Assembly (NCBI GenBank): GCA_003024785.1
Contig: PUQB01000110.1
Span: 434,001-498,000, forward strand
Length of the DNA stretch: 64,000 nucleotides
Source of the DNA: Selaginella tamariscina
Lineage: Eukaryota; Streptophyta; Lycopodiopsida; Selaginellales; Selaginellaceae
Direction: 5' to 3'
A model generated the notes under the pieces. That model worked only from the letters and a program-made list of their open reading frames with translations, was not told the origin of the DNA and searched no databases. Positions 12,663 through 24,639 of this stretch are shown here, one piece after another. A program made the translations under genes and the position numbers. Numbering within the stretch: position 1 is the first letter of the stretch; each line of letters begins with the position of its first letter.

Positions 12663-12816
12663 ATGAAGAGGAAGAACGTGTCGATCGTGGCATGGGGGAG
12701 CTGGAAAGAATGGGATTGTGTGAGGGCGGCGCTATTCTCATCTTCGCCTTCCCGAATTTCTGCAGCAATACACAGGGTACTCCAATAATCACATCTAATT
12801 AAACACACACACACAG

Positions 12817-12851
<35 letters not shown>

Positions 12852-15800
12852 CGCGCGCGCGCGCACCATTTGACAATGTATGATTTATTATATCAGTATA
12901 TCATCGTACCATATGTATATATGTGAATAGTTATACTTATATTTTAATGTGTTTCTAAGATGTTACAGATGTTATATGATAGTGTACGTGATTTTAGTGT
13001 GTGTCTATATATATTTCCATATATTATATATATAATGACAATAGTTTCTCTCTCTCTCTCTCTCATATGTGGGTGTGCGTTTATGGGTGTGTGTATGTGT
13101 GCGTTCAATAATACCATTATAATCACAGCTTTTATAAAGTTACAGTAATTCATACCTGTTTACATATACATGTGTATTAATATGCATTATATTAGAATTA
13201 TATATAAGATATGTATCTGTCTGTATACATATTGTCTTTTATTTTATGTATAAACTAATATTCTAGTGTTAGCAGTTTCAAATAAGATTAATCTTGTTAT
13301 TGACATGTTAAGCTGCTTGTATTTGCAGATAACCGCATGGCAAGCACGAACTCGTGTGCATATTGCTGTTGAGATTACAGCCAACATTCTTAGTATTCAT
13401 CAACGAGATCCATCTATAACGTATATGTGTATCTGTGTATTTGTATGCGTACACATGTGTAATTCTTTTCTATATATATATATATATATATATATTAACT
13501 CCGTTTTCTTTTCCAGAGAGGATATTTCAGAGGAATCCATCTTGTCCGATGAGCAGCTCCGTTTGATGTATGCCATGTCGATCATGAGGTAAATTATATA
13601 CATGTGTGTGTGTGTGTGTGTGTGTGTGCAATATGTGGTGTGTATATGCTCGTTTATTATGCATTATGATCCATATACTATCATACACATACAGAAAGAG
13701 CGAAGTAGCATGTTAGATTGATGTGATATCTTATACACACGCATCTTATAACTAAGAAAGCTAATATATGATTGTAAAACTCGTGAGCTTTAAGTTATGT
13801 TTAAGCAGGCTGATAAACGGGGTAGTGGACAATAAAAGATCGTTTAAAATGGTTCAATTGCTGCCCGTGCATTGAAAGCAGCCCTTCCTCACTTACTAAT
13901 TGACATCCGACATGGTACACATAAAAACTTTCACTCCTCGTCCAGGGAGTGTGTGTGCGTGCTATCTATATAGGATATTTACTGATTTTATATTCTCTGT
14001 ATTCTGTAGATTCTGCTCACGGCGAACTTCCTGCCATTTCTTTGCTACGGATGGCAAGCAAACAGGTAAATAGATTCAACTGGTTGACTTAAGTAAACCT
14101 CCCAAATAAAATAACTATATATACACATGCAATCACGTGTGTGTTTGTATACTAACTTATGGCTTTGACTTTGTTTTAGGCACTTGATTGGCTGAAGGTT
14201 TTCTACTGGGAACAGCAAAAGGCATCTTTGGACTCGGCTCGGAAAAAGCTGAAGTCAATACTAATGGAATATGCTTCTCTACTTGAACAAACCTATATAT
14301 CATCCGAAGATCTCAATAACTACGAAGCGAAGCAGCTCAAGAAGAGTAAGCTTGACTAGTTTAAATATTGCTTATATATCAACACTGAAGCGCGCCGTAT
14401 GTGTGTGAATTGATAGAATACTCTACATATACTTTGTAGTTTGTTGTAAAGTGAAGGGTTATCTATGTTCTTTAGTATATAGAACTGGTATATAGATTAT
14501 ATGGTACTATGTTCGACTTCTTTATATGCTTATATTATAGTTTATATATAGTATATGCTATATGATACAGCTGTATCAGTTATCATAAGGGTTAACATAC
14601 TATGTCATTCCTAGCATATCATTGTTTACATTCAGTAGTATGATACTTAAAACATGTATGTATACATACCACACGCACGAATATAACTAGGTGTTTTGCA
14701 GTTAAACATGACCGGCTTGACACTTTCCACAAGCTTGTTAAGGCATCCTTGTCTGCGTGTCAAGACGTGGTCTCAATACTTATTGATGATATGCTACTCG
14801 AGAAGCAACCTGAAGATGAGACGAATTCTGAGAAGCATGCAAGTAAGGAATTATAGCGCACGCGCGCGTGTGTGTGTGTGAGGGAGGGGGAGGGATTTTC
14901 TTAATCATATCGATAATGTGCCAGGGGATTTAGCTTGGAAGTACGTCATAGCCAAGCTGACACAGGAGATGCCACAGTTATTGCAGATGCTCGTTCTGGG
15001 GATAGTCCGCAGACTGACCGGCTTAGAGGCAGTAGCAGACGGGGCTGGATACTCATTCATGCATGAAGGCCGGGCTTGTTCATCCAAACAAGTCGAAAGC
15101 TGCACAGGAACAGCCGCTCTCCGAATGCTGAACTGGCTTATGTGGCTGCTTAACTCCTGCGAGGAGGAGCATAAGCACAAGAGAGCAGCCCTTAAAAAGG
15201 CTGAAAGGCTGGCTAGGGAAATGCAGCTTGAGTGTGAAAACGTTAAAGGGCATATCTCTCACGAGCTTCGTAAGGAGATACTCTCTCTGTCTCAAGGGGA
15301 AGGCGGAGCGGGCGTCAGGATGAAGCTCGTTCAAGTTGCTGCTCAACATGTTGAGCTCAATGCGTCGAAAGCTTCAAGACTAGCGGAACTCTCTGGACAA
15401 CCACGGGTCTCGGTGAGCCTACGTATCCCAAAATGAACCCGGATGAAGTACCTCAGGAGAAGAAGAACAATGACAAAACTAGGTGAGTCTTCCCCTTACC
15501 AGGAGACGAGTTCAACGATACCAAATGAAGTGAAGGACTCGGATCAAACTTTATCACATGCACAAGCACAGGTATATATTGATGAAAACACTACACAGCA
15601 GGCAGGAGCAAACAGGATGTACCTGAGCTGGGATATCTGGAGACGAGCCTTAAGGAAATGCACACTACACAACAAAGGGTCCTCCATGGTACGCAGCGAA
15701 CAGAGACAGGTAAAGATGAACAGGCTAAGAGACAGCGGTGGACGCTTGCCACGAACTGGCAGCCGTGTGCCATCGGTATGCTTCCGTCTTCATGCTACGT

Positions 15801-16002
15801 TGGAGGAGTACGTCCGTCGTGGTTACTAGACTGTTCACCGGACCTCTGTTCCGAAACACCAGAGAGGAGGAAACGAATACGGAAGGTAGACACGGTCCCA
15901 GTGCGCAAGATGGTCAAATTTACGGAGATCTCTCACCACAGTCAAAGAGATCTCTACCCCGGTCAAAGAGGTCACTGTTCACCAACAGGGAGACAATGTT
16001 GA
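12663..16002 (+). CDS. LAS1: LAS1-like pre-rRNA processing nuclease, left copy, frame-broken
   Basis: Exons 12663-12776, 13329-13420, 13517-13588, 13809-13914, 14010-14065, 14180-14345, 14702-14842 and 14925 to about 15414 join in phase. The C-terminal coding DNA runs on to about 16002. Family marks are VAWGSWKEWDCVRAALFSSS, ITAWQART, LSDEQLRLMYAMSIMRLING, LIDIRHDSAHGELPAISLLR and ALDWLKVFYWE. RHDSAH (across exons 4 and 5) is the HEPN-nuclease R-x4-H motif. LAS1, with a Grc3/NOL9-type kinase, cuts ITS2 during ribosome assembly in the nucleolus. Breaks: one A is missing in the A run near 13850 (exon 4), and there are about three frame changes between 15400 and 15620. The C-terminal NWQPCAIGMLPSS is in yet another frame. 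It could be a recent pseudogene or contain sequence errors. Confidence 0.85.
12803..12866. repeat. Compound (CA)(TA)(TG)(CG) microsatellite in LAS1 intron 1
   Basis: Runs of CA, TA, TG and CG dinucleotides follow each other without interruption except one GA. This gives about 64 bp of almost pure alternating purine-pyrimidine sequence. Confidence 0.9.
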
Positions 16003-16219
16003 CCCGGCAGAGCATGATGACTACCACGATGAGACTGTCAAATCAACGAACGGATGTTTACTACTAGGAGGCAGGTACGAGAAACTGGGACCTGAGTTGC
16101 TTGCGTCTATACAGAGAGACATCCGTATCTTGTAAGTTTCAAGGAATACGTACGGATTATACTAAAAAAAGTGTATATACTTAGTATATATATATATATA
16201 TGTATTCATACGGGGTATG

Positions 16220-18011
16220 TCACGGAGCGACAATGAGCTCGTCAGGATGGTCAATGTCAAGGGTGCTGTCGACAAGTGGAATCTCGTCGTTTTGATCTGA
16301 GAAATGGTACTTCTGACCGATGGCTCTGATTAACTGGTAAACCTCGTACGAGGATGGCCTCTCCTTGGGGTTTGGGATGTACAGGAGTGGCGACTTTGAG
16401 GAACTGCATCTGCTCAACATCTACCTCTGGTCCTCTTAACGAGTTACTGATTACTTTGTCAAGCGTACCGTTCTTGGCATGTACATCAACCCACTCCACC
16501 AGACTACCTCGGAATCCGTCCTCGTCTGTAACCTCGACTGGTCTCTGTCCGGTAATCATCTCCAACAGGACGACACCAAAACTATATACATCCCCTCTAA
16601 CCGTGGCCACCAGGGTCCTGATGTACTCTGGAGCAACGTACCCGACGTCCCCAAAGTCTCCATTCACAAACGTGCTAATGGGTGTCAACCGGGTTCATGA
16701 GACGTGCGAGTCCAAAGTCGGTAATCTTGGCCTCGAAATCCCCGTTCAGTAGGATGCTGGAGGCACTGATGTTCCTGTGGATGATCTTTGGATTGCAGCT
16801 GTGGTGCAACCATGCAATACCTCTGGCGGCACCCACGGCAATCTTGAGCCTCTTTGGCCAGTCCAGAGTGAACCCGTCGTCTCTACCAAGCCAGTCCTTC
16901 ATGCTCCCGTTGGGCATGTACTTGTACACGAGGAGCTTCTCGGAGTCGGCAATGCAGTATCCCAGGAGGGGAACCAGATTCCCGTGCCTGAGGTTGCCGA
17001 GTATTTCCATCTCGACTTGAACTGCTTGTCCACGTGAGCCGACATCTTGAGCCTCTTTATAGCCATGACAGTCCCGTCTGGGAACGAGGCCTTGTATACC
17101 ACACCCGTCCTTCCGGAGCCGATTATATTCTCCTGAGAGAAGCTGTTGGTCGCCAACATGAGGTCGGTCAGCTTCACCTTTGCCAGAGGCTTGTCAAACA
17201 GAGAGACCGTAACTGCATGAGGTGCTCTTATCCGCTTGGCCCACTCATCCTTACCGGCTGCTCCTTTAATCGGCCGGACCCTGACCGGTAGAAACCAGAT
17301 GATCACTACTGCAGCTGCCGCCAATGCCAGCACACCGCCTGCTGCCACTCCCACTATCACGCCTACGTTGTTCTTCTTACTTGAGCATGACTTCTTCAGG
17401 GGCGGACCACAGAGATTCGGATTCCCTGCGAACGACTTTAACGTGAAGTTCGCTGCTGCGAACGAGGGGGGAATAAGTCCGCTGAAGTCGTTGTTTGACA
17501 CGTCGAACGTCTTCAGCCTTGTGAACTGAGATATCTGTGCTGGGATGGCTCCTGTGAACCTGTTGTTGCTCAGGTCCAGCTTGTTCACGTACGAGCAGTT
17601 TACAAACGAGGACACGATTGACCCAGTAAACGCATTACTGTGGATGTCCAAGTTCACCAAGTACGGAAGCGTGGAACAGATGTTGCTAGGCAAGGAACCG
17701 CTCAACGCGTTCTCGGAGATGTCGAGAGTGGTGAGGCTCTCACACTTATTGAGTCCCTTGGGGAAGGACCCAGTGAGACCCGCCTGGGAGAGCGAGATTG
17801 TGTACACTCGAGAGTCGTTGTTGTGCAGGCACTGGACTCCTGCGAAGCTGCAGATTCCTTGGCCGTTGTTCAGAGGGAAAGTCCACGACGATAAGTACCC
17901 CTGCGGATCGTTTACAGAGCTCTTGAACTCTCTCAGACACTCTATGTCCTGTTGACCGCATGCCGATCCCAAAATCAACGCCAACACGCATAGAATTGCT
18001 GCAAGACTCAT
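16220..18011 (-). pseudogene. BIR1-like leucine-rich-repeat receptor kinase, left copy, three frame breaks
   Basis: Intronless, about 597 codons. It has a signal peptide (MSLAAILCVLALILGSAC), a cap with Cys pairs, about five LRRs (LTGSFPKGL, LDISENALSGSLP, LDLSNNRFTGAIP, FDVSNNDFSGLIP) and NLCGPPL. A TM helix follows (GVAAGGVLALAAAAVVIIWF), then a kinase domain: [11 protein letters not shown] loop, [28 protein letters not shown] and YVAPEY. HRN instead of HRD is typical of the BIR clade, which associates with BAK1/SERK co-receptors at the plasma membrane and tunes immunity. Frame breaks relative to the family and to the right copy: one base missing at about 17012-17016, two missing at about 16676-16682, and one extra A at about 16368-16376. 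It is convergent with the LAS1-like gene, 217 bp away. Confidence 0.85.
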
Positions 18012-19031
18012 CTTTATCTGATCAAAAACAAATTCAACTATCTGAACAAATCCCAAGCGTAACCGTCATTTTCTTTAAGAGAGAGAAAAAAGATCTATAC
18101 ACACCTCGATTTCTTATACATGTTGAGCGTCTGTGAACCTCAGCTCCTCGTATTATCAAGCGGCCATAGCCAATGTAAGTGGGAAAGCGATCTAAGCCGT
18201 CCTTTCACAAAGAGCGACGGCTGTGATCATTGTCTTCGGTCAGTAACCGATATCAGACGGCTCAGATTCAAAATGCAAACAAGGAACTCTCAGTCAAAAG
18301 CTGGACTTGGACTAGTGGGGTTTAGAGGGTCCCATATTTCAACAACTAGACAAGCTCAATTTAATATTTGATACAGATAGTCTGTGGGAATATTTTCTAT
18401 TTTATAATTGTTTTTGTTATTTTTCTAATCCCATAAGGATCATCTATATGGTCTTTCACACTAGTATATATGTTCCTGTGATACTATTTAATACAGCATT
18501 TGCTTAATATTTATTTAATAAACAATAAAGATGAAAACAGAATATATTTATCCATTTGCGTTTGGTTAATTAACTAAGTTTTAATTTTTTTTTTAACGAA
18601 TCATACATTTAAACTTGTTCTGTATACTGTTACTATACACGGAAACGTTTGCTTGACGATTGTCAAAGTAAACCCATGGATTCTTCAGTATAAGATTCCA
18701 CAAGCGTGTTCTGACATATAATATAATAATATATATATAACTTTACTAAGGAAAAAAACAAAACTTTGTTCTTTATATAACTATTAATTTACCTACATTA
18801 ACATCTATGATAATATGGTTTTACTTGTGGTTTTCAGACGAGTTATTGACTTTCTTCTCTTACACACACATGGTCCTTGACAGACACACACATGGTTCCT
18901 TGGCACATTCGCTATTTGTAAGCACTCGCTCAGGAATACTTTTCGTCACAGCTAATTAACTTATTGAAATTAATAACTTAGTTACTTAATAAAACTCATT
19001 CATTTAATTATTTAATCAATAATTCATTATT
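18012..19031. other. BIR1-like upstream region, inner part of the left arm
   Basis: No gene is seen. The sequence matches 26193-27072 inverted, for example the ATCATCTATATGGTCTTTCA region and the GGTTCCTTGGCACATTCGCT region. It ends at the inner edge of the duplication. Confidence 0.65.
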
Positions 19032-19550
19032 AGTTTTTCATACCAATTAAAGGGGTTGCTATTTGATGTTTTATTGTACTTTACGTCCGTTCCACCCGAA
19101 GCACATTTAATACCACCGGAGAGAGATTATATCACTCAGTACCCACTAGCCCTGATACATATATATATATATATATATACTTCTCAATCTACGCCTGAAC
19201 GTATGGATACCCACGGCTCCCCTCTTGACTCTTGAGCAAGACTTCCCACGCAAATATGGACAGCAGCAAAAGCAAAATATTTAGTTGGTAGAATATGAAT
19301 ATATTCTTGACGTCACAATTGATTTTGTCTGGCAAAATATGAGCATATTCTCAACGTCATGGTTTTTGGCTAACTAAGATCTCAACGTCATGGGTTTTGG
19401 CTAACTAAGGTTTATGGTGTCAAGTGGGTCTTCATGCATTCAATTTGTTTATATTAGTCTACCATAAGATTTTGTGGTTCTTTCCAACCATTAGTTTAGA
19501 ATTTAAGGCCAAATGTTTCTCCTACTCACTTTCTTTTTATTAATGTTATT

Positions 19551-20334
19551 AGGGGGGTCAATCTTAAACTTTTGAAGGTGGATTTCGTGAAATCAGCCAT
19601 GGCCAAATCAGTTAAATTTTTTATATCAAATCCACCAAATTTGGTGGATTCCAAAATCTGCGCCTCTGGAGGTGCGTTTTTGCAAATCCGCCAAAACGTA
19701 TAAGTGAAATTCGCTAAAATGTATAAGTGAAATCCGCTAAAATGTATAAGTGAAATCTGCCATATGCCTCACTGCCCATGTTGTCCTGTAGTACATTCTC
19801 TTCGCCAAATGCGTCCTGCAAGGCTTCCGTGGTAGCTGGCATGTCGACGGGGTCAGGGGCGCGGGATGGGACTGAGGCGGCCAATGCAACAAGCAGGGTA
19901 GTGAGAGCCTCATCCATCTTGGTTCCAGTTGGGAGGCAGCAGGCTGATTGGACATAGGACTCTCCAACCAAAAACTAGGGACAACCATGCCATCCAATGG
20001 AACGGTGCGAGACAAAGATTCAAACACGAGCATCAAATATAGAGGACAGTGCCAGTCAGATGTGAGTGTTGTCTCTCAAATCAGTTAAATTTGTCTCAGC
20101 TGGGAGACTCATGGGCTGAGCTTTTTGAGAGGAGACCCCGGAAATTAGCTAGTGTTGTCTCTCAAATCAGCCAAATGTATATCTGGAATTTGTTAATTTT
20201 CCCCATAAAAAAATAGGGTACCCGAGAGACGGCGGGGGTGATTTCGCTCCCAAGCCTTAAACTTATATCCACCTTAACTTCAGACTTAAAAAGGGCGGAT
20301 TTCATTTTATACATTTCTTAAGATTGACCCCCCT
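19551..20334. mobile_element. Short non-autonomous TIR DNA transposon
   Basis: AGGGGGGTCAATCTTAA at the left end is exactly inverted at the right end (TTAAGATTGACCCCCCT). The 784-bp element is flanked by ATT on both sides (19548-19550 and 20335-20337), a candidate 3-bp target duplication. Inside is a 22-bp tandem repeat (ATGTATAAGTGAAATCCGCT type, 3 copies, 19697-19760). No convincing transposase is encoded. A 3-bp duplication and a G-rich terminus would fit PIF/Harbinger, but TWA is the usual target there, so the superfamily is left open. Confidence 0.75.
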
Positions 20335-22199
20335 ATTGATTTACTCAATACATGTGAGAATGTCCTGCCATTTTACAATAGGTGATTTCAAGCTCTTCAT
20401 TGGCTAGGCAAGCAAGGCTATTAGAAAAGACCCCTCAAACTGTTTGGATGCCAATGCCACTCCATGTAAGTTATATGATTTTATTGTTTTCAATTGTGTT
20501 AGATAATGTTCTATCCCTTTTGCAAAACATATAATGATTTTGCAATAAGATCTGGTTTTGACATTAATAAATTGCCGCTTGAGCTCATTGGTTGTGTCAT
20601 GGAAATTGTGTGTGATAACAAAGTTTGTGAGTTTCTGGGATGCCAGCAACCTTGCACCCCAGAATGACTTGAAGAGATACAACCTCAAGCAAATATATAG
20701 AATTAGCAGGCAAAAGACAAACAAGGTAAGTACTATGTGTTCTAAAAAACCAATTCATGTGTATATGTAAGAGAGTACATGTGTGTGTGCTTATGTCTTT
20801 TTGGAACTTCTAGTTTCATGTGAATTTATATGTAATGAGACAGAAATTAATGTGTCATAAATATGTAACATGAGGTAAAGAGAGAGAGCTCAAGACTTAA
20901 ACCTTACAAATATGTAATGAGTTGCAAATTATCTGCATAAATCATATATAATTATTTAATTTTTATGTCTAAGAGACAAACAGTCAGATTTATAGTTTAA
21001 TTCTTAATTTGGTTCTGCATTAATCATATTTAATTATTTAACTTTTTTTATTTAAGAAAAAAACACTTAGATTTATTCTTTACTTCTCAGTCCGATAAGA
21101 TCCTTTTTTTTTAAGCAAGAATTGCCTGGTGTGGTGAGTGTGATAATTAAATATAATTAATGAAGAACCAGACTGAGAATTAAATGATAGATTTGTTTTC
21201 TCTTAAACATAAAAACTAAATAATTAAATATGATTAATGCAGAATGTTAAGGGAATGCAAAATCAAGTTATGACCATGGTTCACCATTGATAGGTAACTG
21301 ATGATGCGTATGCATGTGAGAGAGAAGTCTATGCACATGAGAGAGAAAGAGGAATTAAGATGTTGTTATTGGACTTGCTGCTTCTAAGTCATGAGCTTCA
21401 AGGAACATAGGCAACATGCCAAGCACATGTTCTCCTTTGTAGGTTTGTGTTTGTGTACGAGAGTGAGAGAGAGAAAGGGGTTAAGTTGTTGTTATAGGTC
21501 TTGTTGCTGCTTTGTTGCAAGCTTTCAAAAACATTGGCAATAGGCTAGGTGTGTGTGTGTGTGTGCGCGTGCGTGTGTACATATGTGTGGGTGTGGGTGT
21601 GTGTGTGTGATGCCTAAGCTATTGTTATAGGTCTGCTGTTGAACAGCAAAACTACATTAACATGTGCGTATGTGCTTAAGAGAGAGAGATAATGTCACAT
21701 AAATTACAATGATACTTGCTTTGCATATCTTTAGGTAATTATCTTTGGTGGACAAAGAATATGTTAATGCAAACATTCTATAATAAAATTGGTTTATTTA
21801 TGAAAAAATTGATATTTAAAAATAGTGTTATAAATTTATTTTAAATTACTAGTGGAACAACGAGTTTCATGTGGCTCTTTTGTCCATGGATCTTTCATCA
21901 ACTTTACTAAAATGCAATGGTGAACACAAAGGATTAATAAAAAGAGGTGCTAATGTGTGTGTGTGTGTGATATATATGTTTGTGTGTGTGTGTGACCTCA
22001 CAAAATATGTAAAAGAAAAAGTTAAAATCTATTTATTTGAAAATATACTTCAAGTGCATCACAAAGCCTCCATACATCTTGTACTGTTGGTCATAACTCT
22101 TTCAGATCTTACATTTAAGAAGACAATAAAATACACACAACACAAGATCAAATGCACATACATATCATATCTATTATACATCGTCTAGTGAATGCATTT
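20335..22199. repeat. Spacer DNA with GT/GA minisatellites
   Basis: No gene was recognised. From about 21300 to 21660 related units of roughly 130-160 bp recur. Each has a GAGAGAGAAA or GTGTGTGT tract followed by TTAAGTTGTTGTTATAGGTC-like sequence. Isolated frames on either strand are short and uninformative. Confidence 0.5.
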
Positions 22200-23110
22200 A
22201 TTCCAACAGCTACACTACATATGTGTGTGCATGTATGTGCGTGCGTGAATGTGTGTATGTGCAGCCATATGTGTATGCATGTGCATGTTTGAGAGATACT
22301 ACATAGATTGGAGAGTGTGAGGGAGAGATACTGCATAGACTGTATTTTGTACAACAATATAAATATACATGTGTTATACTATACATGGTATACTTCATAT
22401 TATACACATTCCCTTTACATGAAAGAGAGAGTACACCATATGTTGTATTTAAAAATATACAATATAAATACACTCTATAGGTATGTTGTATATTATATAT
22501 GTGTGTATGTGAGAGAGAAATAGTATTACAGTAAGGTATATACGACATATGTGTGTAGCATGCATGGAAACACACACAAACATACTAGTATGAGAGCAAC
22601 AACATATGCTTGTGTACGCTATATGTACAATGTATATGCACACACTTCATGCCACATACACACATAGAGACATTATATACACACCATATTTATATAGTAT
22701 CCTAAGCATTATATATTGTATACTCCACACTTTATCTATGTTTTGTTAGTGTATGTTGTTTACTATATTCTACACATTGTGTGTGTGAGAGAGAGAGAGT
22801 ATTACAGTAGTGTGTATACATAGCATGCATGAAAACACACACACAAACACATCCTTATACAAAAGCAACAACAAGTGCGATATCTGTATACATACGATTG
22901 ACAAATAGATACTAGATTGACACAAACTATATATAGACACTATATACATAATGTATTCCCATCTCCAAAATACATATGTAAATATTGTGTATATAATAAG
23001 GATTGTGTGCGTGTTGTTGTGAGAGAGATGTGTGTACCTGAGACACTTTGTCTTTTCTTCTTTGTATATTTCAAAACTCATGCTTTTCATACAAGACCAA
23101 TGAGAATGCA
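22200..23110. repeat. Degenerate tandem repeats rich in TG/GA microsatellites
   Basis: The sequence GTGTGTATGTGAGAGAGAAA, then TAGTATTACAGTA, then a GCATGCATG(G/A)AAACACACAC block occurs at about 22495-22620 and again at 22775-22895. Shorter relatives lie at 22285-22345. Confidence 0.6.
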
Positions 23111-23579
23111 AATGCTGTTACTATGTAATGTAACTAAACTCCAATAAACAATATACTCTTACCAAGAAGGGTTCATCTTTCACAAGTCTTTGGTTTGAAC
23201 CATGCAGCCACTCCATTCTCTATGTTCACACAATCGAGTGTAGCAGATTTTAAAACTCAAGTGCAATATTCCTAGCCTATCTTGTTTTTGACCTGCAAAC
23301 GACCCTAAAACTAGTAAAACATGAGATTCTCACTCTCGACTATGAGAATTTGATGCTGAATCTCATGTACATTTGGGCTTTACAAGAAACCTCTAAGAAC
23401 ACTCACTTGTTGCTACTGAGGCAATCTAGAACACAAGGCAATCCAAAAATCAATCAAGTTTTTAGTGATCAACTACAGTCTTATGATCTCTACAGGATCA
23501 TCTACATCATGTCTCGTATATCTTCTACGAGGCCACCTCATAGTATGTTTGCTTATATAAACCCTAAAAGGACGCATCA

Positions 23580-23765
23580 TAATAATTTGGTTCTTAAAAT
23601 CTAATTGTAAATGAAAAATGAGGCAATCACACATTCTATAACACAAATCTGCATCTCAAGAATCTATTTGTAAATGAACGATGGGACAATCGCACATTCC
23701 ATAGTACACCAATTTGATTCTCAAGAATCTAGTTATAAATGCACAATGGGACAAGCACACACAAG
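23580..23765. repeat. Three-copy ~65-bp tandem repeat
   Basis: Units share AATCTA(A/G)TT(G/A)TAAATG, then an ATGGGACAATC-like block, then CACATTC(T/C)ATA, and end in TCTCAAG. Copies begin near 23598, 23659 and 23726. Confidence 0.6.
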
Positions 23766-24639
23766 TTGTCGAAGGTTGTACAATCACTTATGTGACTTAT
23801 GATTTAAGCTTAAAATAAATTTAATTATTAATCATGAATAAGACCATATGCATTTCAATTAGATATCATTGTTCCTTATTTTGTTCATGTTATAATTTTT
23901 TGCAACTAGATTTGTACAGGACATATGTTTCAAAATTGAAAGTAAAAAAAATTAAATAAATTCACAAGTTTATGAAGAAAAGAAAAAAGAATATGCATTA
24001 TAGTTTAAACAAAGGTAAACTCATGATATACAATGTAACTTAGCCAAATCACATAAGGTTTTAAAAAAGAGAAGAGCACCAATTTTATTAAATGATATGG
24101 AAATATAAAAAAAATTACTTGAAAAAGCTTTACTCATCATTTCAAATTCATACCAAATATAAAGAGAAATGAAACACATTATAGATAATAGATGGAGCAA
24201 TTGAGAAGCTTTACCTCTTAAGCTTATTTTTGCAACTTAATTTCGTTCTCTTAAGTTTAATATTATAAGCCTTATAAAAGAGCTACTGATACCTATGGAA
24301 TAATTTAAAACTACCATATATAATAAATTTACATATTGTCAAACGATGTTCCACCCTATCTTCAATAACATTATCAAACTGGCTTTCCACACATGCAGAT
24401 AAGTAATACCTAACTCAAGGACTTTATGATACTTATAAACTATATAACAACCATGTTATCACATGTTTTCTCCAAGTTATTTATTTAGATAACAAATGGT
24501 TGAGACAAAGTTAATTAATTGGGCATAAAATATTGAAATAAGAACAAAGGGTTGAATTGGATTTAACTTGAGATACTCATGTATAAATCAACTAGTTACT
24601 TTCAAAACACTTACTGAGAAGATGAGAATACATACATAA

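Larger units (their letters stand above)
9024..19031 (+). repeat. Left arm of a ~10-kb inverted duplication
   Basis: The arm runs from TTGGATGATTTATATTTT at the outer edge to the sequence near TAATCAATAATTCA at the inner edge. It matches 26193-35178 in reverse complement. Matched landmarks include outer flank 9020-9260 with 34930-35178, 12015-12155 with 32650-32790, the LAS1 exons, the BIR1 coding region, and the BIR1 upstream DNA up to the inner edge. Each arm has private deletions and insertions. Boundaries are estimates within some tens of bases. Confidence 0.85.

Noticed and set aside
13845..13855. Short intron to explain the LAS1 exon 4 frame break
   Set aside because: The only GT..AG solution would be about 60 bp and delete the conserved residues after LING, and the right copy has a stop at the same site.
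17034..17955. Forward-strand open frames over the BIR1-like gene
   Set aside because: They are antisense shadows of the receptor-kinase coding sequence.
20404..20724. Minus-strand frame of about 106 codons
   Set aside because: No recognised motif, AT-rich, no conserved partner; it was not possible to separate it from chance.
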